Origin: Cristatella mucedo
Taxonomy: Eukaryota; Bryozoa; Phylactolaemata; Cristatellidae
Assembly (NCBI GenBank): GCA_009760855.2
Contig: WPIO01000095.1
Location: 1,213,001 to 1,277,000, forward strand
Direction of reading: 5' to 3'
DNA: 64,000 nt
Part shown: positions 1 through 15,612 of the stretch, piece after piece
How the letters are laid out: each line of letters starts with the position of its first letter
Numbering within the stretch: position 1 is the stretch's first letter
The notes under the pieces: model-generated
The model's input: only the letters and a program-made list of their open reading frames with translations
What the model was told of the DNA's origin: nothing
The model's database searches: none
Made by a program: the position numbers and the translations under genes

Positions 1-1344
1 GCGAGCTTCGTACTGTCAAAGCTAGCCAACGCCCAACTGACGACAAGGTAAAAACAGAAAGGAACTTAAGGCGAAATTCGAGCACTTGACGACTCAGGTC
101 GTGGTGTGGAGTCCTAGCTCGACATTAGGCCGGGCTCACCGGCTAGGTTGTGCTTACCACACGGTCAGTGAACACTCGGGGCTCCATTATAATGCAATAC
201 TGAAATTTCCCTTGATTTTTTACGCGATTAGCTAAAGTGTCATAATTTATCAGTTGCGCTTTGGGCGTTGAACGAAATCGCTTGATCTCTAGGCTTCGGG
301 CTAGGCAGCTGCTCTTTGGGCTTCTTCGAATCAGGCAACTATATATCGTACGGCTACGTGCCTCTCCGTGGCTGCTCCAATAGATCGGTCTACACCAGCG
401 ACACGAACTTTTTTATGTAAAGGGGAGAGCAAGCTTTACTTCTCCCGCGCTCTGCTACCGACGGCATCACTGCGTGTATCGAGGCAGCATCAGCGAGTCA
501 TTAGCCGCGCTTCAAGGAGCCAGCAACGCCCGCGATTTACTACGCGGCTGCAAAAACTGGCACCGCTATCGCATCCGCTAGATGCATTTTGTTTTGTACG
601 AACGCCTGAAGTCCAGAGGCGCTACACTGATTAGTGGCAATTTCCATTAGCAGTGCAATGTTCGCACTCCAAGATCCAGGTCGTTTGTTTGAGTCCTGCA
701 GCAGGCGATTCCTCGTTGCCCCTGCAAACGGGAGCGATAGCCGCTAATGCTCATCTGCAGCTACATAAATGAGGCTGTTGAATCAGCTGACTAATGCCAT
801 TTGTTCACGTTGAGAATTCTGATGAGCAGCTCGCTCTCTTCGGATTCGGGTCCGGTTGAAATTTTGGAAAAATTTCGTGGAGTGTGAAAGCCCTCAATCC
901 GACTGTATCGTCAGGTCACGTCCGCCCGGCTTTGCGGGCAAGTTCCGGGGAAAGGGGTAGCCAGCTAGCATATCGTATATCTATGGGAAAGACTGCAACA
1001 GACCGCATCGCGGTCGCTGTTAGCCGCGCCCCCTGTTTTGCCCCACAACGTGGTTGGCCAGCAAACTACTAATTTATAATGGATGTAAACACTACTGAAA
1101 ATATAAGCTTAGAAGTAATTTTAATCCGCGGGTTGCCATAGCAGGAAGAACGTAAAGGGCGTTGGACGACTCCAAACCTGCCCTTCCACTTCCGGCTACG
1201 GCTCTGAGGATACTACTGATCAGTGGTGAACGGTGCTGGCGACATGAACTGCTGAACGCAGTTTGGTGCTACTCCAGTCGCGGTTTATTCTAAATTTTCC
1301 GACTTTATATAGGTCTCTGAGATTAATACAGCGTTGTCATAGCC
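1..1344. other. Upstream region of RAB11
   Basis: No coding exon is recognised here. Positions 670-796 hold a SINE copy (listed separately), and about 80-125 resembles the head of the same SINE family. A TATA-like stretch lies at 1303-1311, only about 35 bases before the RAB11 start codon, so it is a weak promoter candidate. Short open frames here lack family motifs. The 5' UTR limits cannot be seen. Confidence 0.4.
670..796 (+). repeat. SINE family B copy (tRNA-like)
   Basis: The copy carries the family B body: a diverged B-box-like stretch near 690, then a 'cctgcagcaggcgatt'-like segment. It ends in the family's 3' signature 'aaatgaggctgttgaatcag' at about 768-790. The same signature recurs on both strands across the window, which is why I call it a dispersed repeat. 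Confidence 0.7.
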
Positions 1345-4627
<3,283 letters not shown>

Positions 4628-7239
4628 AGTCCGTCTGAGTTTACTATCAACCACGAGTCCTTTTCAATGAACAAAGTCTGCTTCTTCATGCATTGCACCC
4701 TCTAGTTCTGGTCATGTGCCAACAGCAGAGGCAGTCAACGCCAAAGCGCTGGAGCCATGTGCACTGTGGCCCCCATTGCTGTTCTGCCCAACGAAGGGCT
4801 ATGTACGGCTTTTTCCATAAGCATGTCGAGTTAGTTCAGTTAGGCAGACCTCTAACGGGTTTAGGTGCTTACACTTGGAAGTGTGCAACATACCTTTGCC
4901 ATTGACAAGATGTTTTTAGAGACTGGGCCAGCTGTCATCAGTTAGCAACGACTTTAAGCATTCTTATGTATTGCTTACTGCTTTTGCTTTTTGCCACTTT
5001 CATTTACAGATTGATGAAATCATACGATACGGAGATATGCAGAAGTACTGTGTCAATATATTGGTTATAACTTGCCTGACCCACGTCATTCTAACTGTTA
5101 CCATTAGTTCATTTTACAGCATTGCTCATGACGGGCTTTCCAGGCAGGTTGGATCTCCAGCCGAAATTACTCTCTTTTTCAAGAATCTTGTTGTGGTGTA
5201 CCTGCTTTTTTATTATTTAAACTGATGCTCCTGTTCCACAGATGCAGAATCATTCCCCAGAAACATGCCCCCTTGGTAAAGCATTATTTTGGTGGCAGTT
5301 AGCTAGATGGGTCACACACCGATGTGGGTGAGCTTCGAGTCGAAGGTTGCTGCTGATTGTGGAGACATTCTACATGAGCTTGAGCTGTCATGCAGGTGAT
5401 CAGCAACTGCCCAGCCATTTGTATGGCCGTATCATTAATGCATTCTGCCTCATGACCTTAAGGCTTAATGCAAGCCTCGATTGGACACTCCAGACATCTC
5501 AAAGGATCTGGGTTTGCATCTGCAGAGGTTTGAGTTTTCCCTGATAACTCACGGAGGCTTCATAGTCTTGCACTTATTGAGCTGGTTCCCCAAATTTTGA
5601 TCTCTGGTACTTGTAGCTTGCTGGCCAGGTAGCATCAGATTGTCCTTGGTATTCGGCATGGGGTTTCACACTAGCTTCATTCAACAAGTTTGAATGACAG
5701 TGGGAGATGGCATGCCGATTGTCCGGTAACCATCGTGTTTGAAAGCTAGATTTTGCTGCTGCTGGTCATGACCGGCAGGGTATAGGCATGGCAGCATTCG
5801 CTCTTCCCCAGAGGGTGGTGGAGCATCGACGTGGGCTGCCCCTGTAGCTACTGCCTCCTCAACAGCCACAAACTACGAAAGTATGTCCTAGTCGATGAGC
5901 AACCGCCGAGTGCATGTCGAATGAACGCTTGGTTGCGTGTTATAATTTTTCATTGCTTCAGGTCTTGCACACTCAGTGAACCTGGCTGGCTCTACACCTA
6001 GGTGCCAACTTCTTTGAGTTTGGCAGGTAGTGACCAGCCCTGACTAATTTATCCTACCCACCCTGTTAAACTTACTAAGCAGCTGCATTTCAGTGTTGCT
6101 CTTCGTGGTTACTATGGTGGTGTAACGGCAGTAATATGTCAGCATAAGTCTATGTTTATTATGTATGTATAGATGTTTACATCAGATTAGCTGTTACTGT
6201 GATGCCATATGATCACTAAGGAAGTGGTTAACGAAAAATGCAGGCAGTGGCTTTCGAGGGGACAGGGTACTAGTTATTTATGTGATCATTCGTGACTCAG
6301 TTGTGTGATGTACCAAGTGAATTATTATTATTGTTATTATTATGTGACAGCCATGATCTCACACGGTGAGACCTCAAGGGTCTCCCGATAGGACTTGAGT
6401 GACTGCACTTCTTTTATGAAGAACTGTCGATGTGAATGACTTCATGGTTTGGATAAAAATAGAGAAAGCCACTTTGATCTTATGTTTGTTGCAGGGCAGC
6501 CATAGACATTAGACGTTTTGCTTCTCATGTGACATCATATTTGTCAGAACGGCTGTGGTTTACTCTTGCTTTGTCATCGCTGAGCCTCTTCTGATGCATC
6601 GGTTTGAGAGCTTCTGTTGCTGTGGGATGAGTCAAGATACCACCACAGCAAGTATAGTCAAGTAGAGGAAATTACTGCTCAGCATAGAGAAGTTTAAGCT
6701 TGGTCCAGGCCCTATGAAGCAAGCAATTGACCTTGAGTCTCACTTTCCTGTGATAAAGCTGAAAGGTGGATGTGTGTGTACCTGCATGTCTAGCGTTCGG
6801 CCGATGTGACTTACGGATAGTCTCTGCCCCAGCTCAGTAAACCGCCGAGTTATTGGTATGCAGATTAGCACCTTCGACCTATTAATGGCTCTGTTGTTAG
6901 ACTTATGCAAAGCAGTCAGTAAGAGCTAGACATATAGGCAGATGGATATGTGGGAATGCTGGCAGATGTGTTCTGCTGGCAGATGTGTTCAGCTCTTTGC
7001 ACCAGATGGTTGCAATTGCAAAAAACCGTGAGATCTGTTTGCACCTATTTTTGTTATCTTACACCACTCTCTTTGGCAGAGGATGGCAGAACTGCTAAAC
7101 AAAAATGCAGCTTAATAAGGCTACGTTTTCACACTGATGTGGCCTGTTCCAGCAGTTCTTGCAACAGTGATCCAGTCCATTGCTTAATATGAGGGGAGCT
7201 AAAATGTGTTCTGCAGCTTCAGCCAATATCTAAACGACA
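4628..7239. other. RAB11 3' flank and intergenic DNA
   Basis: This probably includes the RAB11 3' UTR. No exon with family similarity was recognised. A short (ATT)n tract lies near 6326-6346. Open frames such as 4971-5225 show no domain and are treated as non-coding. Confidence 0.35.
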
Positions 7240-8275
7240 TGAGTAATTAATGAAACTTGGAATTTGTATAGCATCTAAAGAGAACTATTTCTCTTTCTAG
7301 GTATTTTAAATATGCTTAACAGGAAGCTTGTCATGGTTAGGGATATTATACAGTGGCACTACACGTATGCCCACCAAAGGACAATCCACATCGACAGAGG
7401 AAATGTAATGAGACACAGTGGCGAGTGGTGGTGATGATTAGCTTTTCATGCTGAAAAGGAAGCTTATTAATGGGGTAGGATAACATGCACAATCAGCATG
7501 CACAATGGCACAAGCACAATTCAATATACAGGCTCGTGTAGATGTTATCAGCAACTGTGAGCTACTGCAGCTGACCACGTGTTGACTCAAAGCCCAGCAC
7601 CACACCACTTAAACATGCAAGAGTGGAGTCTGGGCTTTAGCACTGTAATAGCTTGTACTTCACGGCACACATCATGGGTATGAGTTTTATAGGAACTGCT
7701 GCAGGCATGTGAAAGGCACCAAGCTGATATGCAGCTAGATTAATGAGGCTGTTGAATCAGATGCTCGGCCAAGCAATTCCAGCTGGCCATGAGGCTTCCC
7801 GTAGCTTTCATCTTTCTGCTGCCGACAAATGAGGCAACCGGCGGCATCCACTTTGAATTTTCATTGCCACTTATTAAATGTAGCAGTCTTCTGGAAGCCA
7901 CCTCTAACGTGTCAGGCCAATAGTAACAAAAACATCTCTATAGCGCCCTTATATAACCAAATCTTTTTCTGGGCACTTCATGTGCTGGAAAATAAGCATG
8001 TCAATAATTTACTGATAATATGCACAGTGTCAGCACTCATGAACACAAGAAGGACTATTCACATGGAACCAGCAAATGCTGTGAGGAACTGATGGGTTGT
8101 ATAGCGCTATTTAATATTTGTAGTCATTGGATGACTTGACGTCAGTCAGGGGGGCGATTTCCAGGCTTTGGGAGCATAAGAGGTAAAGTAAATGCACGGT
8201 TTCCAAAGAATTTGAGTTTGGTTGGAGGTCAAGCTAAACTACTTAATCAGAAGGGTAAGTGGTACAAGGTGGAGG
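7240..8275 (-). mobile_element. CR1-like LINE family 1, degraded minus-strand 3' part
   Basis: On the minus strand it matches the 3' end of the better copies at 11.7 and 38.2 kb. The 'aactcaatctctttctaggcgcttt'-type tail appears near 7280-7310, 'gcatgcacagtgtcagcac' near 8018-8040, and the 'caggctttgggagcata' block near 8162-8180. No open frame remains. A SINE B 3' fragment (about 7735-7765) lies inside it, so the LINE is old. Confidence 0.65.
7732..7765 (+). repeat. SINE family B 3' fragment
   Basis: Only the terminal signature 'ttaatgaggctgttgaatcaga' is left. It matches the 3' end of the longer family B copies at 0.7, 15.0 and 56.0 kb. Confidence 0.5.
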
Positions 8276-8377
8276 CTGATATTAGCAAGCATTGGATAGG
8301 TATTGTGAAGCAAGAGAATGAAGGGACTTAGAAGTCAGTGATATTGGTGTGAATGGACAAAGATCCACCGAGTAGCC

Positions 8378-8787
8378 TGTAGTTCGTATGTACGTGTGTA
8401 TGTATGTATTGTATGCCGGCTCCTCTGATGAGCCTGTGATGTGGCTTGGGCACAGGCCAGTAACCCGCTCACCATCAGGGTCGGCTGGTGCTCAGCTGTG
8501 GTCTGCCTGCGATGTGGGATGGACACAGGCCTGTAACCAGCTGGTGGCCAGATGGTGGATTCACCATCAGGGTCGGCCGGTGCACGGCTTAGATCCGCCT
8601 GTGATGTGGGATGGACACAGGCCGGTAACCTGCTGGTGGGGAGATGGTGGACTTAAGGAGTGGAGGAGGAGAGACTCGAGTGTGAGAAGGGGGCGAAGGC
8701 AGTCGTGCGTCTTGCTGCTCCATGCCTTGTGCAATAAACCGTTGGCGTTTTCATCGGCTGGCTCTATGATGGGTGAACCAAACTACA
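8378..8787. mobile_element. Solo-LTR-like insertion with internal minisatellite
   Basis: A 410-bp insertion inside a CR1-like LINE. Its ends are perfect short inverted repeats (TGTAGTT...AACTACA, the TG...CA rule of LTRs). It is flanked by a 5-bp direct duplication TAGCC (8373-8377 and 8788-8792). The LINE reading resumes across it. It contains three imperfect repeats of a GC-rich unit at about 8433-8650 and an AATAAA near 8732, which fits the R/U5 region of an LTR on the plus strand. No internal retroviral coding sequence is present. Family assignment (Gypsy, BEL or Copia) is not possible. Confidence 0.7.
8433..8650. repeat. Minisatellite, about 73-92 bp unit, three imperfect copies
   Basis: The core 'cctg(t/c)gatgtggg(a)tggacacaggcc' starts at 8433, 8506 and 8598. 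The second period is longer because a 'ctggtggccagatggtgga'-like block, also found after copy three, is missing between copies one and two. It lies wholly within the solo-LTR-like insertion. Confidence 0.75.
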
Positions 8788-9995
8788 TAGCCTCTGAAAT
8801 ATGGGGGTACCTCAGGGTTCCATGCTAGATCCGGTTTTTTCACGATTTAAACTCTCCCTCTTGCTGATGTGATTACCAAGCACAATCTAGGCTTTCACTT
8901 CTATGCGGATGACACTCAGCTGTACCTTTGCTTTGATCCCTCCCAGCCCTCGAGCACCTCGAATTCTCTCAACTCACTTGCTGCATGTATTGATGACATC
9001 CTCACATAGATGGCAGCACATTTTCCAAAACTAAACGATACAACTAACTTACTAGTTATGGGCAAACTCAGTGTGACCCACAAATTGGAAAGGCTGATGC
9101 TCAAAATTGGCTCTGCCAGCATATCTCCTGTTGAATCAGCCCGAAATCTAGGTGTCATGCTCCCAAGTGACCTCTCGCTAGACAACCACATCAGCTCCAC
9201 AATCAAGTCTGCCTGCTTTCAGCTACATAACATTGCTAAAATTCCGGCTGTTTAGATAAGGATACCACGTCCAAGTTGGTCCATGCATTCGTGACATCCC
9301 GTCTCGAATTGTGTAACTCTTTGCTCGCTGGCCTACCGGCAAGTGCGATCAGGCGATTGCAGTTGGTGCAAAACTCTGCAGCTAGGCTTGTCTGTCGTGA
9401 GCGTCGCAGTTGCCACATTACTCCACTTCTCGCCGACCTGCACTGGCTACCAGTCAAGCAACGGATTGACTTCAAGGTTTTGTCGCTCACTTTTAGGTCA
9501 CTTCATTCTTTGGCTCAAGCCTATCTCTCAGATCTACTCCCCTACCGGGACAAGCATCATACCACCCGCTTTTCGGAATCCAACAGTCCACAAATACCCC
9601 GTACAAACCTCAAATTCTTCGAAGAGCGTGCATTTAGTTCATATGCTTCCAAAGCGTGGAACTGCCTCCCGACCTGCGTCAGAACATCCCCTGACCTGAC
9701 CAAATTTAAAAAGAATTTAAAAACACCTATTTAGGACAGCATTTAGTGGGTCCCTGTGATACGTCCTTCATGTACTTATGCGTGCTGACACTGTGCATGC
9801 TGCCACTAACCACACTTGCATGCTGACCCTGTGCATGTCACCCCTAACCATGTTATTCGTGTTTTTTATCAAGCATGATATAACTCACCATTCAATCTCG
9901 TTTTCCTTTGCAGCAAATGTAAAGCCCCTAGAAAGAGATTGAGTTCTCTGAGGGCGCTTTATCAAGTGCATTATTATTATTATTATTATTCTGTC

Positions 9996-11689
9996 AGCAC
10001 GCTGAGCTAAATAGGCTGGATGCACATCTTAACATGAAAGCACTTTATTGTCTCAAAATTTAAGATTAGGGAATGTTGCTCAATTTGCAGTCCGACGTAG
10101 TATTCCGATTCAAGCCTCCATAAAAGTCCATCTTCAAATTATGAAGCACTGACGAATGACTGCAACCTTTGACAACCTAGTAGCCATAAACTGAAGAGAA
10201 ATAATCCATTATAAAAGGTCATCTAAGAATAAAAGAGAGCTGCATGAATGTGTAGCTAGGTCTAATGCACTGTTTCCAAATTCTTACCAACTCACCATCC
10301 ATTTTTTTTTAATTTGCCAAACACACTCCCTCCTTCAACCGAGCTTACAAATCTAGTAAAATACTACCAGTTTTTAGAAAATATTTTGGACGATAATAAA
10401 AGAACTAAAAATATTCGTAACGAGAGCCTTCCGTTTATTAAATTTAGAATATTCACCATCATTTTTAAGTTAGATTGTAGTCAATGAGTAAGGCCTATTG
10501 ACCATAATTGTTAAATTTCCTCCTGCTGCAGTAATTTCTGATTGCGATTGATGGGCTAGATTAAGTGCTAACAGCAAGCAATATTGACTCTCATTCGTTT
10601 GTAGTCGCCTCACAATTTAACTGTTGAGCGAAATTACACTTTTGATTTTATAAAAAGCACACAAGCGAGAAGCAGAGACTCGCTACCTGGCAAAATCAAC
10701 TCATCCAACACTAAAGCAAATTGTGCTGTACTTTGCATGCTGCAAAACCGGTCCACTTATACATTATCAATGAAACTTTTGCTAAGTACAATCGTCTTAA
10801 TTATACTTCACGGCCACTAGCATGAAACAATGCGAACTCTCTAACTTCTGATTGGCTGAGTGCTCCACCACTGTGTGTGATTTTTCAAATTCAGCAAATA
10901 TCAAAGATTTTTGCATGATGCCACGAGAAAGCCGTCCTCGCCTACGGTGGAGCATTACAGTGCAGGCTTGCCGGCATTGGCTTTTTTGAAGTTGACAATA
11001 AAGTAATCCAAAAAACACTATCTCTTGTCTGCTTTGTAAGGATGTGTCATGTTCAAATGTTAAGCCAACATTGAAGGCATCGTTATCTACTAAAAAAAAC
11101 AGACATTTTGGCTTATCATGATGGCAGCTTGGCAGCTGCTTGTTGGCTGAGTTGGTATGAGATCACATTTCGGATTCTCTGAAACATTTCACTTTGATAA
11201 GAGAGAGAGAGAGAGAGGGGGGAAAGAGAAGTAGAGGAAGGGATCGTTTAGTGGCTTTTGTGGGTCATGAATTGAATTCGCTTTGGCAACGTGGTCGGTG
11301 CAACCGAGCACAATGACCGACACCTAGCACGGCCGGTTTTCACAGGCTGTTCTGCTTTAAGATGCCTTGCTCGGCAGTCATTAATAAACGCCCGAGCACT
11401 CTGCGAACAAGCCTCTAGCTTCCTGTTCTACCGTATAGACTCTCAGCCAGCTCGTCGGTATACCTATTGCCCCCCCCCCCCCCCAGTGAGCCGTGTCACC
11501 CACTTCACGAACCATTGGGCTTAAGTAATAAATAGGGCCGTGATGGTAGGGTCATTACGCCCCGCCGAAATTGTTTGCAGTGTCTTACGCTGGACGTACT
11601 TGATAAGACTCATAGCCAATCAAACGCCGTTTGTGCACTGAGTACACATACCAGAGCTTACCGAAATTTGAGTGAGCACCAAATAATAA
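9996..11689. other. Intergenic, nothing recognised
   Basis: Moderately AT-rich sequence without a convincing exon. It includes a short (GA)n tract at about 11201-11218 and a poly-C run at about 11471-11485. The open frames have no domain similarity that I recognise. Confidence 0.4.
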
Positions 11690-12143
11690 TAATAATAATG
11701 CACTTGATAAAGCGCCAACAGAGAACTCAATCTCTTTCTAGGGGCTTTACATTTGCTGCAAAGGAAAGCGAGATTAAATGGTGAGTTATATCATGCTTGA
11801 TAAAAAACACGAATAACGTGGTTAGGGGTGACATGCACAGGGTCAGCATACAAATGTGGTGAGTGGCAGCATGCACAGTGTCAGCACACATAAGCACATG
11901 AAGGACGAATCACAGGGACCCACAAAAGGCTGTCCTAAATAGGGGTTTTTAAGTTCTTTTTATGTGGTCAAGTCAGGGGATGTTCTGACGCCAGTCGGGA
12001 GGGAGTTCCAGGCTTTGGGAGCATACGAGCTAAATGCACGCTCCCCAAAGAATTTGAGGTTTGCACGAGGTATTGGTAAACTGTTGGATTTCGAAAAGCG
12101 GGTGGTACGATGCTTGTCCCGGTAGGGGTATAGATCGGAGAGA

Positions 12144-12186
<43 letters not shown>

Positions 12187-13265
12187 TAGAGCCAAAGAAT
12201 GATGTGACCTAAAAGGAATCGACAAAACCTTGAAGTCGATCCGTTGCTTGACTGGTAGCCAGTGCAGGTCGGCAAGAAGTGATGTGATGTGGCAACTGCA
12301 CCGTTCACGACAGACAAGCCTAGCTGCAGAGTTTTGCACCAACTGCAATCGCCTGATCGCACATGCCGGTAGGCCAGTAAGCAGTGACTTGCAGAAGTCG
12401 AGACGGGATGTCACGAATGCATGGACCAACTTGGACGTGGTATCCTTATCTAAACAAGCCGGAATTTTAGCAATGTTATGTAGCTGAAAGCAGGCAGACT
12501 TGATTGTGGAGCTGATGTGGTTGTCTAACGAGAGGTCACTTTGGAACATGACACCTAGATTTCGAGCTGATTCAACAAGAGATATGCTGGCAGAGCCAAT
12601 TTTGAGGGTCAGCCTTTCCAATTTGTGAATCACACTGGGTTGGTCCATAACTAGTAAGTTAGTTTTATCATCGTTTAGTTTTAGAAAATGTGCTGCCATC
12701 CATGTGCGATGTCATCAATACATGCAGCACGTGAGTTGAGAGAATTCGAGGTGCTCGAAGGCTGGGAGGGATCAAAGCAAAGGTACAACTGAGTGTCATC
12801 CGCATAGAAGTGAAAGCCTAGATTGTGCTTGGCAATTACATCAGCAAGAAGGAGAGCCTAAACCGTGAAAAAACCGGACCTAGCATGGAGCCCTGAGGTA
12901 CCTCATATTTCAGAGGCTACTCGGAGGATCTTTGTCTATTCACATCAATACTCTGGAGTCTCCCACTTAGATAGGACCTGCAGAGCAGTGCCAGTGGTGC
13001 CCAGGTAAGATGAGAGGCGCTCTAGAAGAACTTTGTGATCAATGGTATCAAAAGCTGCCGAACGATTGAGCAAACGAAGCAGAGACACTCTAACCATGTC
13101 TGCATTCCTAAGTAGGTCGTTGTACACCCTAAGCAATGCTGACTCTGTGGAGTGATTAGCTTTAAAGCCAGATTGGAACTAAGTAGCAAGGTTTGAAATT
13201 TCAATGTATGAGTTCAGCTGGTCCCCATTATGGTGTTGAATCTATCTAAAATAGCATTCTCCCGA
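11690..13265 (-). mobile_element. CR1-like LINE family 1, long minus-strand copy with RT core
   Basis: The longest family 1 copy. On the minus strand it begins near 13265 with NHSTESALLRVYNDLL and AFDTIDHKVLLERL (RT motifs around the first catalytic aspartate, F-D). It continues through a YADD-region block near 12800. From 12699 to 11968 it has a 243-codon open stretch carrying ARNLGVMF, TSRLDFCKSLLTGLP and LLADLHWLPVKQRIDFKVLSI. The open stretch runs in frame through an inserted (CT)n array at 12137-12184. Breaks upstream of it make the copy inactive. The (TAA)n tail lies at about 11684-11700. Confidence 0.85.
12137..12184. repeat. (AG)n microsatellite inside LINE
   Basis: A run of about 22 AG units interrupts the RT C-terminal part of the minus-strand LINE. 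It adds a Ser-Leu run to the frame without shifting it. Other copies lack it, so it grew after insertion. Confidence 0.9.
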
Positions 13266-13497
13266 CCGTTGCTAAAACCGGGCGTCCGAAATTCAAATCG
13301 GGACTTCATCAAGACGAAAAACTCAAGGGTGCTCCATAAATGCTGTCAGAGACCTCAGCATATACGGGATGAGTTCTTCTCTCCGATGAAGCTGCGAGAG
13401 TTACATTAACTGCTCTGATTCGTCCGACTTGAATAGCGACGAGAAATGAAATCAATATTGTCAGGATACGTTGGTCATTGACGTGTAGTCCATGATA

Positions 13498-13740
13498 TAA
13501 TAATAATAAAAATAAATTGTTATCTCACCCCAGATAACTCAATCTTTTTCTAGGCACTTTACATTCGCTAAAAAGGAAGAAAAATTGAATGTTTAGTGGT
13601 AGCTTGCTTAATGACAGCAAGCATAACATGGTTAAAGTGTCATGCACAGAGTCAGCATGCAAATATGTTTAGTGGCAGCATGCACATGTCAGCATGCACA
13701 AGCACACAGTGGAAGAATCATATCGGTGAGTAGGTTAAAG
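13498..13740 (-). mobile_element. CR1-like LINE family 1, minus-strand 3' UTR fragment
   Basis: On the minus strand this is the 3' terminal segment only: the 'tcagcatgca' repeats near 13650-13705, the 'agaaaaagattgagtt' block near 13540, and a (TAA)n-like tail at 13499-13518. Such short 3' pieces are typical 5'-truncated LINE insertions. Confidence 0.75.
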
Positions 13741-14846
13741 CTCTTGCAAGCCGGGTAGTAAAAAAGCCTTGCTGTCCGCTTCGATGAGCTGTTATGTTTT
13801 GTACGGGTCACGATTCAGCCCCATTGAACGAAATCCTGACTATAGCCCTGCTACTTACAAGGCAGTATTCGAAACCCCTAACTGGGGTACATTTGGGCTA
13901 CATTTTTACAAGGACTACATTTTCACAAGAACACTTCGACTTAATGATAATCTTGTCTTGCGATTAAAATTGTTTAATGGTAAAGAGCTAAGTGGAAGTA
14001 GTTGGCTGCTGCCATCATACAAAACCTGAAATACCGACATTTTTTAAGCTTTTAGTTCATCAATCTTATTAATAGTGGTTCTTGTACGGGTTCCGATTAC
14101 TCTGACATCATGTGGTTTTTCCCTTGCTTTTAGGAAATCACGGATCATACAATTCATTTCGGTACCAAAGATAAGACATTGGCAATACACACCCTCACAG
14201 CTGTAGCAAAGAAGGGCGCCAGTTGGTAGAGGAGAGAAATCGTCGGTGCAGCCCATGCATTTGTGGTCTTGTTCGTTTATTTTGGCCAGCTGACCTCCTT
14301 ACTCGTACTTGGAACTCGGCACAAGATCCCGCAACAGTTTCTGAGAGTAATGCCTCACCGCAATGCAGTCATTAGCAAGTTTTGACTCATATCGCGGTGC
14401 TTATCAAAAATCGTAGTCATAATTTTGAGTGATAATTACGTAACCACGGAGTCGCCGTTGCAGAAAACTTGTACGATGCACTTTTAACTTTTAAATGGCT
14501 AAAAAACGCTTAAAGATTGAGAGCTAAAGACTCGAAAAGAGCTCAAGGCTTTCTTGAAAATAAAAAGACAACTTTCGCCAAATGGCTGCAAGGCCAACAT
14601 TGACGAAAGACTCTTTAATGAGCCGTTTTGAAACGACACCTCTCCTGAGAGAGACGGAAGCCAGGCATTCCCTTCGGTGGAAGTAAATAACCTTGCCAGC
14701 TATCCCAAATTCGGAGCGCAGCTACGGGTTCCCCAGTTAAGTCAAAATTTCTGTTTCTTTAGACGGTGTGAAGAGATTTCCAGGTGTCGAGGAGCCAAAG
14801 ACTCCTGATGGAGAAATTCTTTGAAAACGAACCTTAAAAGGGTCTC
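13741..14846. other. Intergenic with two unassigned open frames
   Basis: Open frames of 86 codons (13769-14029, plus) and 70 codons (14044-14256, minus) face each other. Neither shows a family motif. The minus one is cysteine-rich (CYSCEGVYCQC), which could be an old exon or chance. I make no functional call. Confidence 0.25.
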
Positions 14847-15000
14847 AGCCCAGGGGTAATGTGCCCGCTCTTCACGACCCAGTTTGTGGATTTGAGTCCC
14901 GCAGTGGGCAATCCCTTATCCCACTGCAAGCAGCGGTAAAAGCCGTAAATGCTCTTCGACCGGTACACAAATGAGGCAGTTTAATCAGCTAACATATTTG
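14847..15000 (+). repeat. SINE family B copy (tRNA-like)
   Basis: The head is 'ctcagcccaggggtaatgtgc' (A-box region) and 'gatttgagtcccgc' is the B-box-like part. The body 'gcaatccctta...cactgcaagcagcggtaaaagcc' follows. The terminal 'aaatgaggcagtttaatcagcta' lies at about 14970-14992. One of the two most complete plus-strand copies. Confidence 0.75.
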
Positions 15001-15524
15001 TAATACTTGGTGGCGCGCTTTTAGCGCTCCAAGTGCGCTCAGTTTCCAGAGGATTCAAATTAAAAGGAGGCTACAGAATTTTTACGTAGCATAAGTTAAA
15101 GAGACTTTCCGGCGGCGTACCTTCAGTACTGCATCGGATCTATAAGATCTAAGATATAAGTTATAAGATCTGTAAGACTTGGTCGAGAGATGATAGCGAG
15201 AAGAGCACTTCACGGTACGCCCCATTCGCACTTCGGCTTGTCACTGACATCGGAATGGGTGGATGGCAGGCCCACTAACGTCAGCGTCGTGCATGGCTAG
15301 TAGGGATGCCATCTGAGGTTGCGATCGGATTCTGTTATAAGCTCTTGCTGTACCTTGGTATTAATTTTGTCGTGTTTCTATTTGGCAAAAAATTGTTTTT
15401 GGGTGTGATTTTGTGAGCATGCGTGTAAGCCTGACCATGGCACCTATTGTTTTTCATGAACTAGTTCTAGAAATATGCCTTCGTAAGTAGGGTTTTCTGG
15501 AATACCTTTTCAATTGCATATCAC

Positions 15525-15612
15525 TTTGCAGCAAATGTAAAGCGCCTAGATAGAGATTAAGTTCTCTGAGGGCGCTTTATCAAGTGCAATATTATTATTA
15601 TTATTATTATTA
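15525..15612 (+). mobile_element. CR1-like LINE family 1, solo 3' tail
   Basis: Only the last 70 bases of the element ('gcaaatgtaaagcgcctagatagag...tctgagggcgctttatcaagtgca') and an (ATT)n tail at about 15591-15612 are present. It is extremely 5'-truncated. Confidence 0.8.

Larger units (their letters stand above)
8330..9995 (+). mobile_element. CR1-like LINE family 1, reverse transcriptase 3' part with (ATT)n tail
   Basis: This encodes the C-terminal half of a non-LTR reverse transcriptase. Positions 8896-8935 give HFYADDTQLYL with the catalytic YADD box. Later come ARNLGVM, TSRLELCNSLLAGLP, LLADLHWLPVKQRIDFKVLSL and a KAWNCLP-type end. The frame is broken by a stop at 9006-9008, where a tryptophan is expected, and by a one-base loss near 9247. 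It is therefore a dead copy. The 3' UTR runs to an (ATT)n tail at about 9970-9990. A solo-LTR-like insertion at 8378-8787 splits the 5' end of the copy. Confidence 0.85.
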
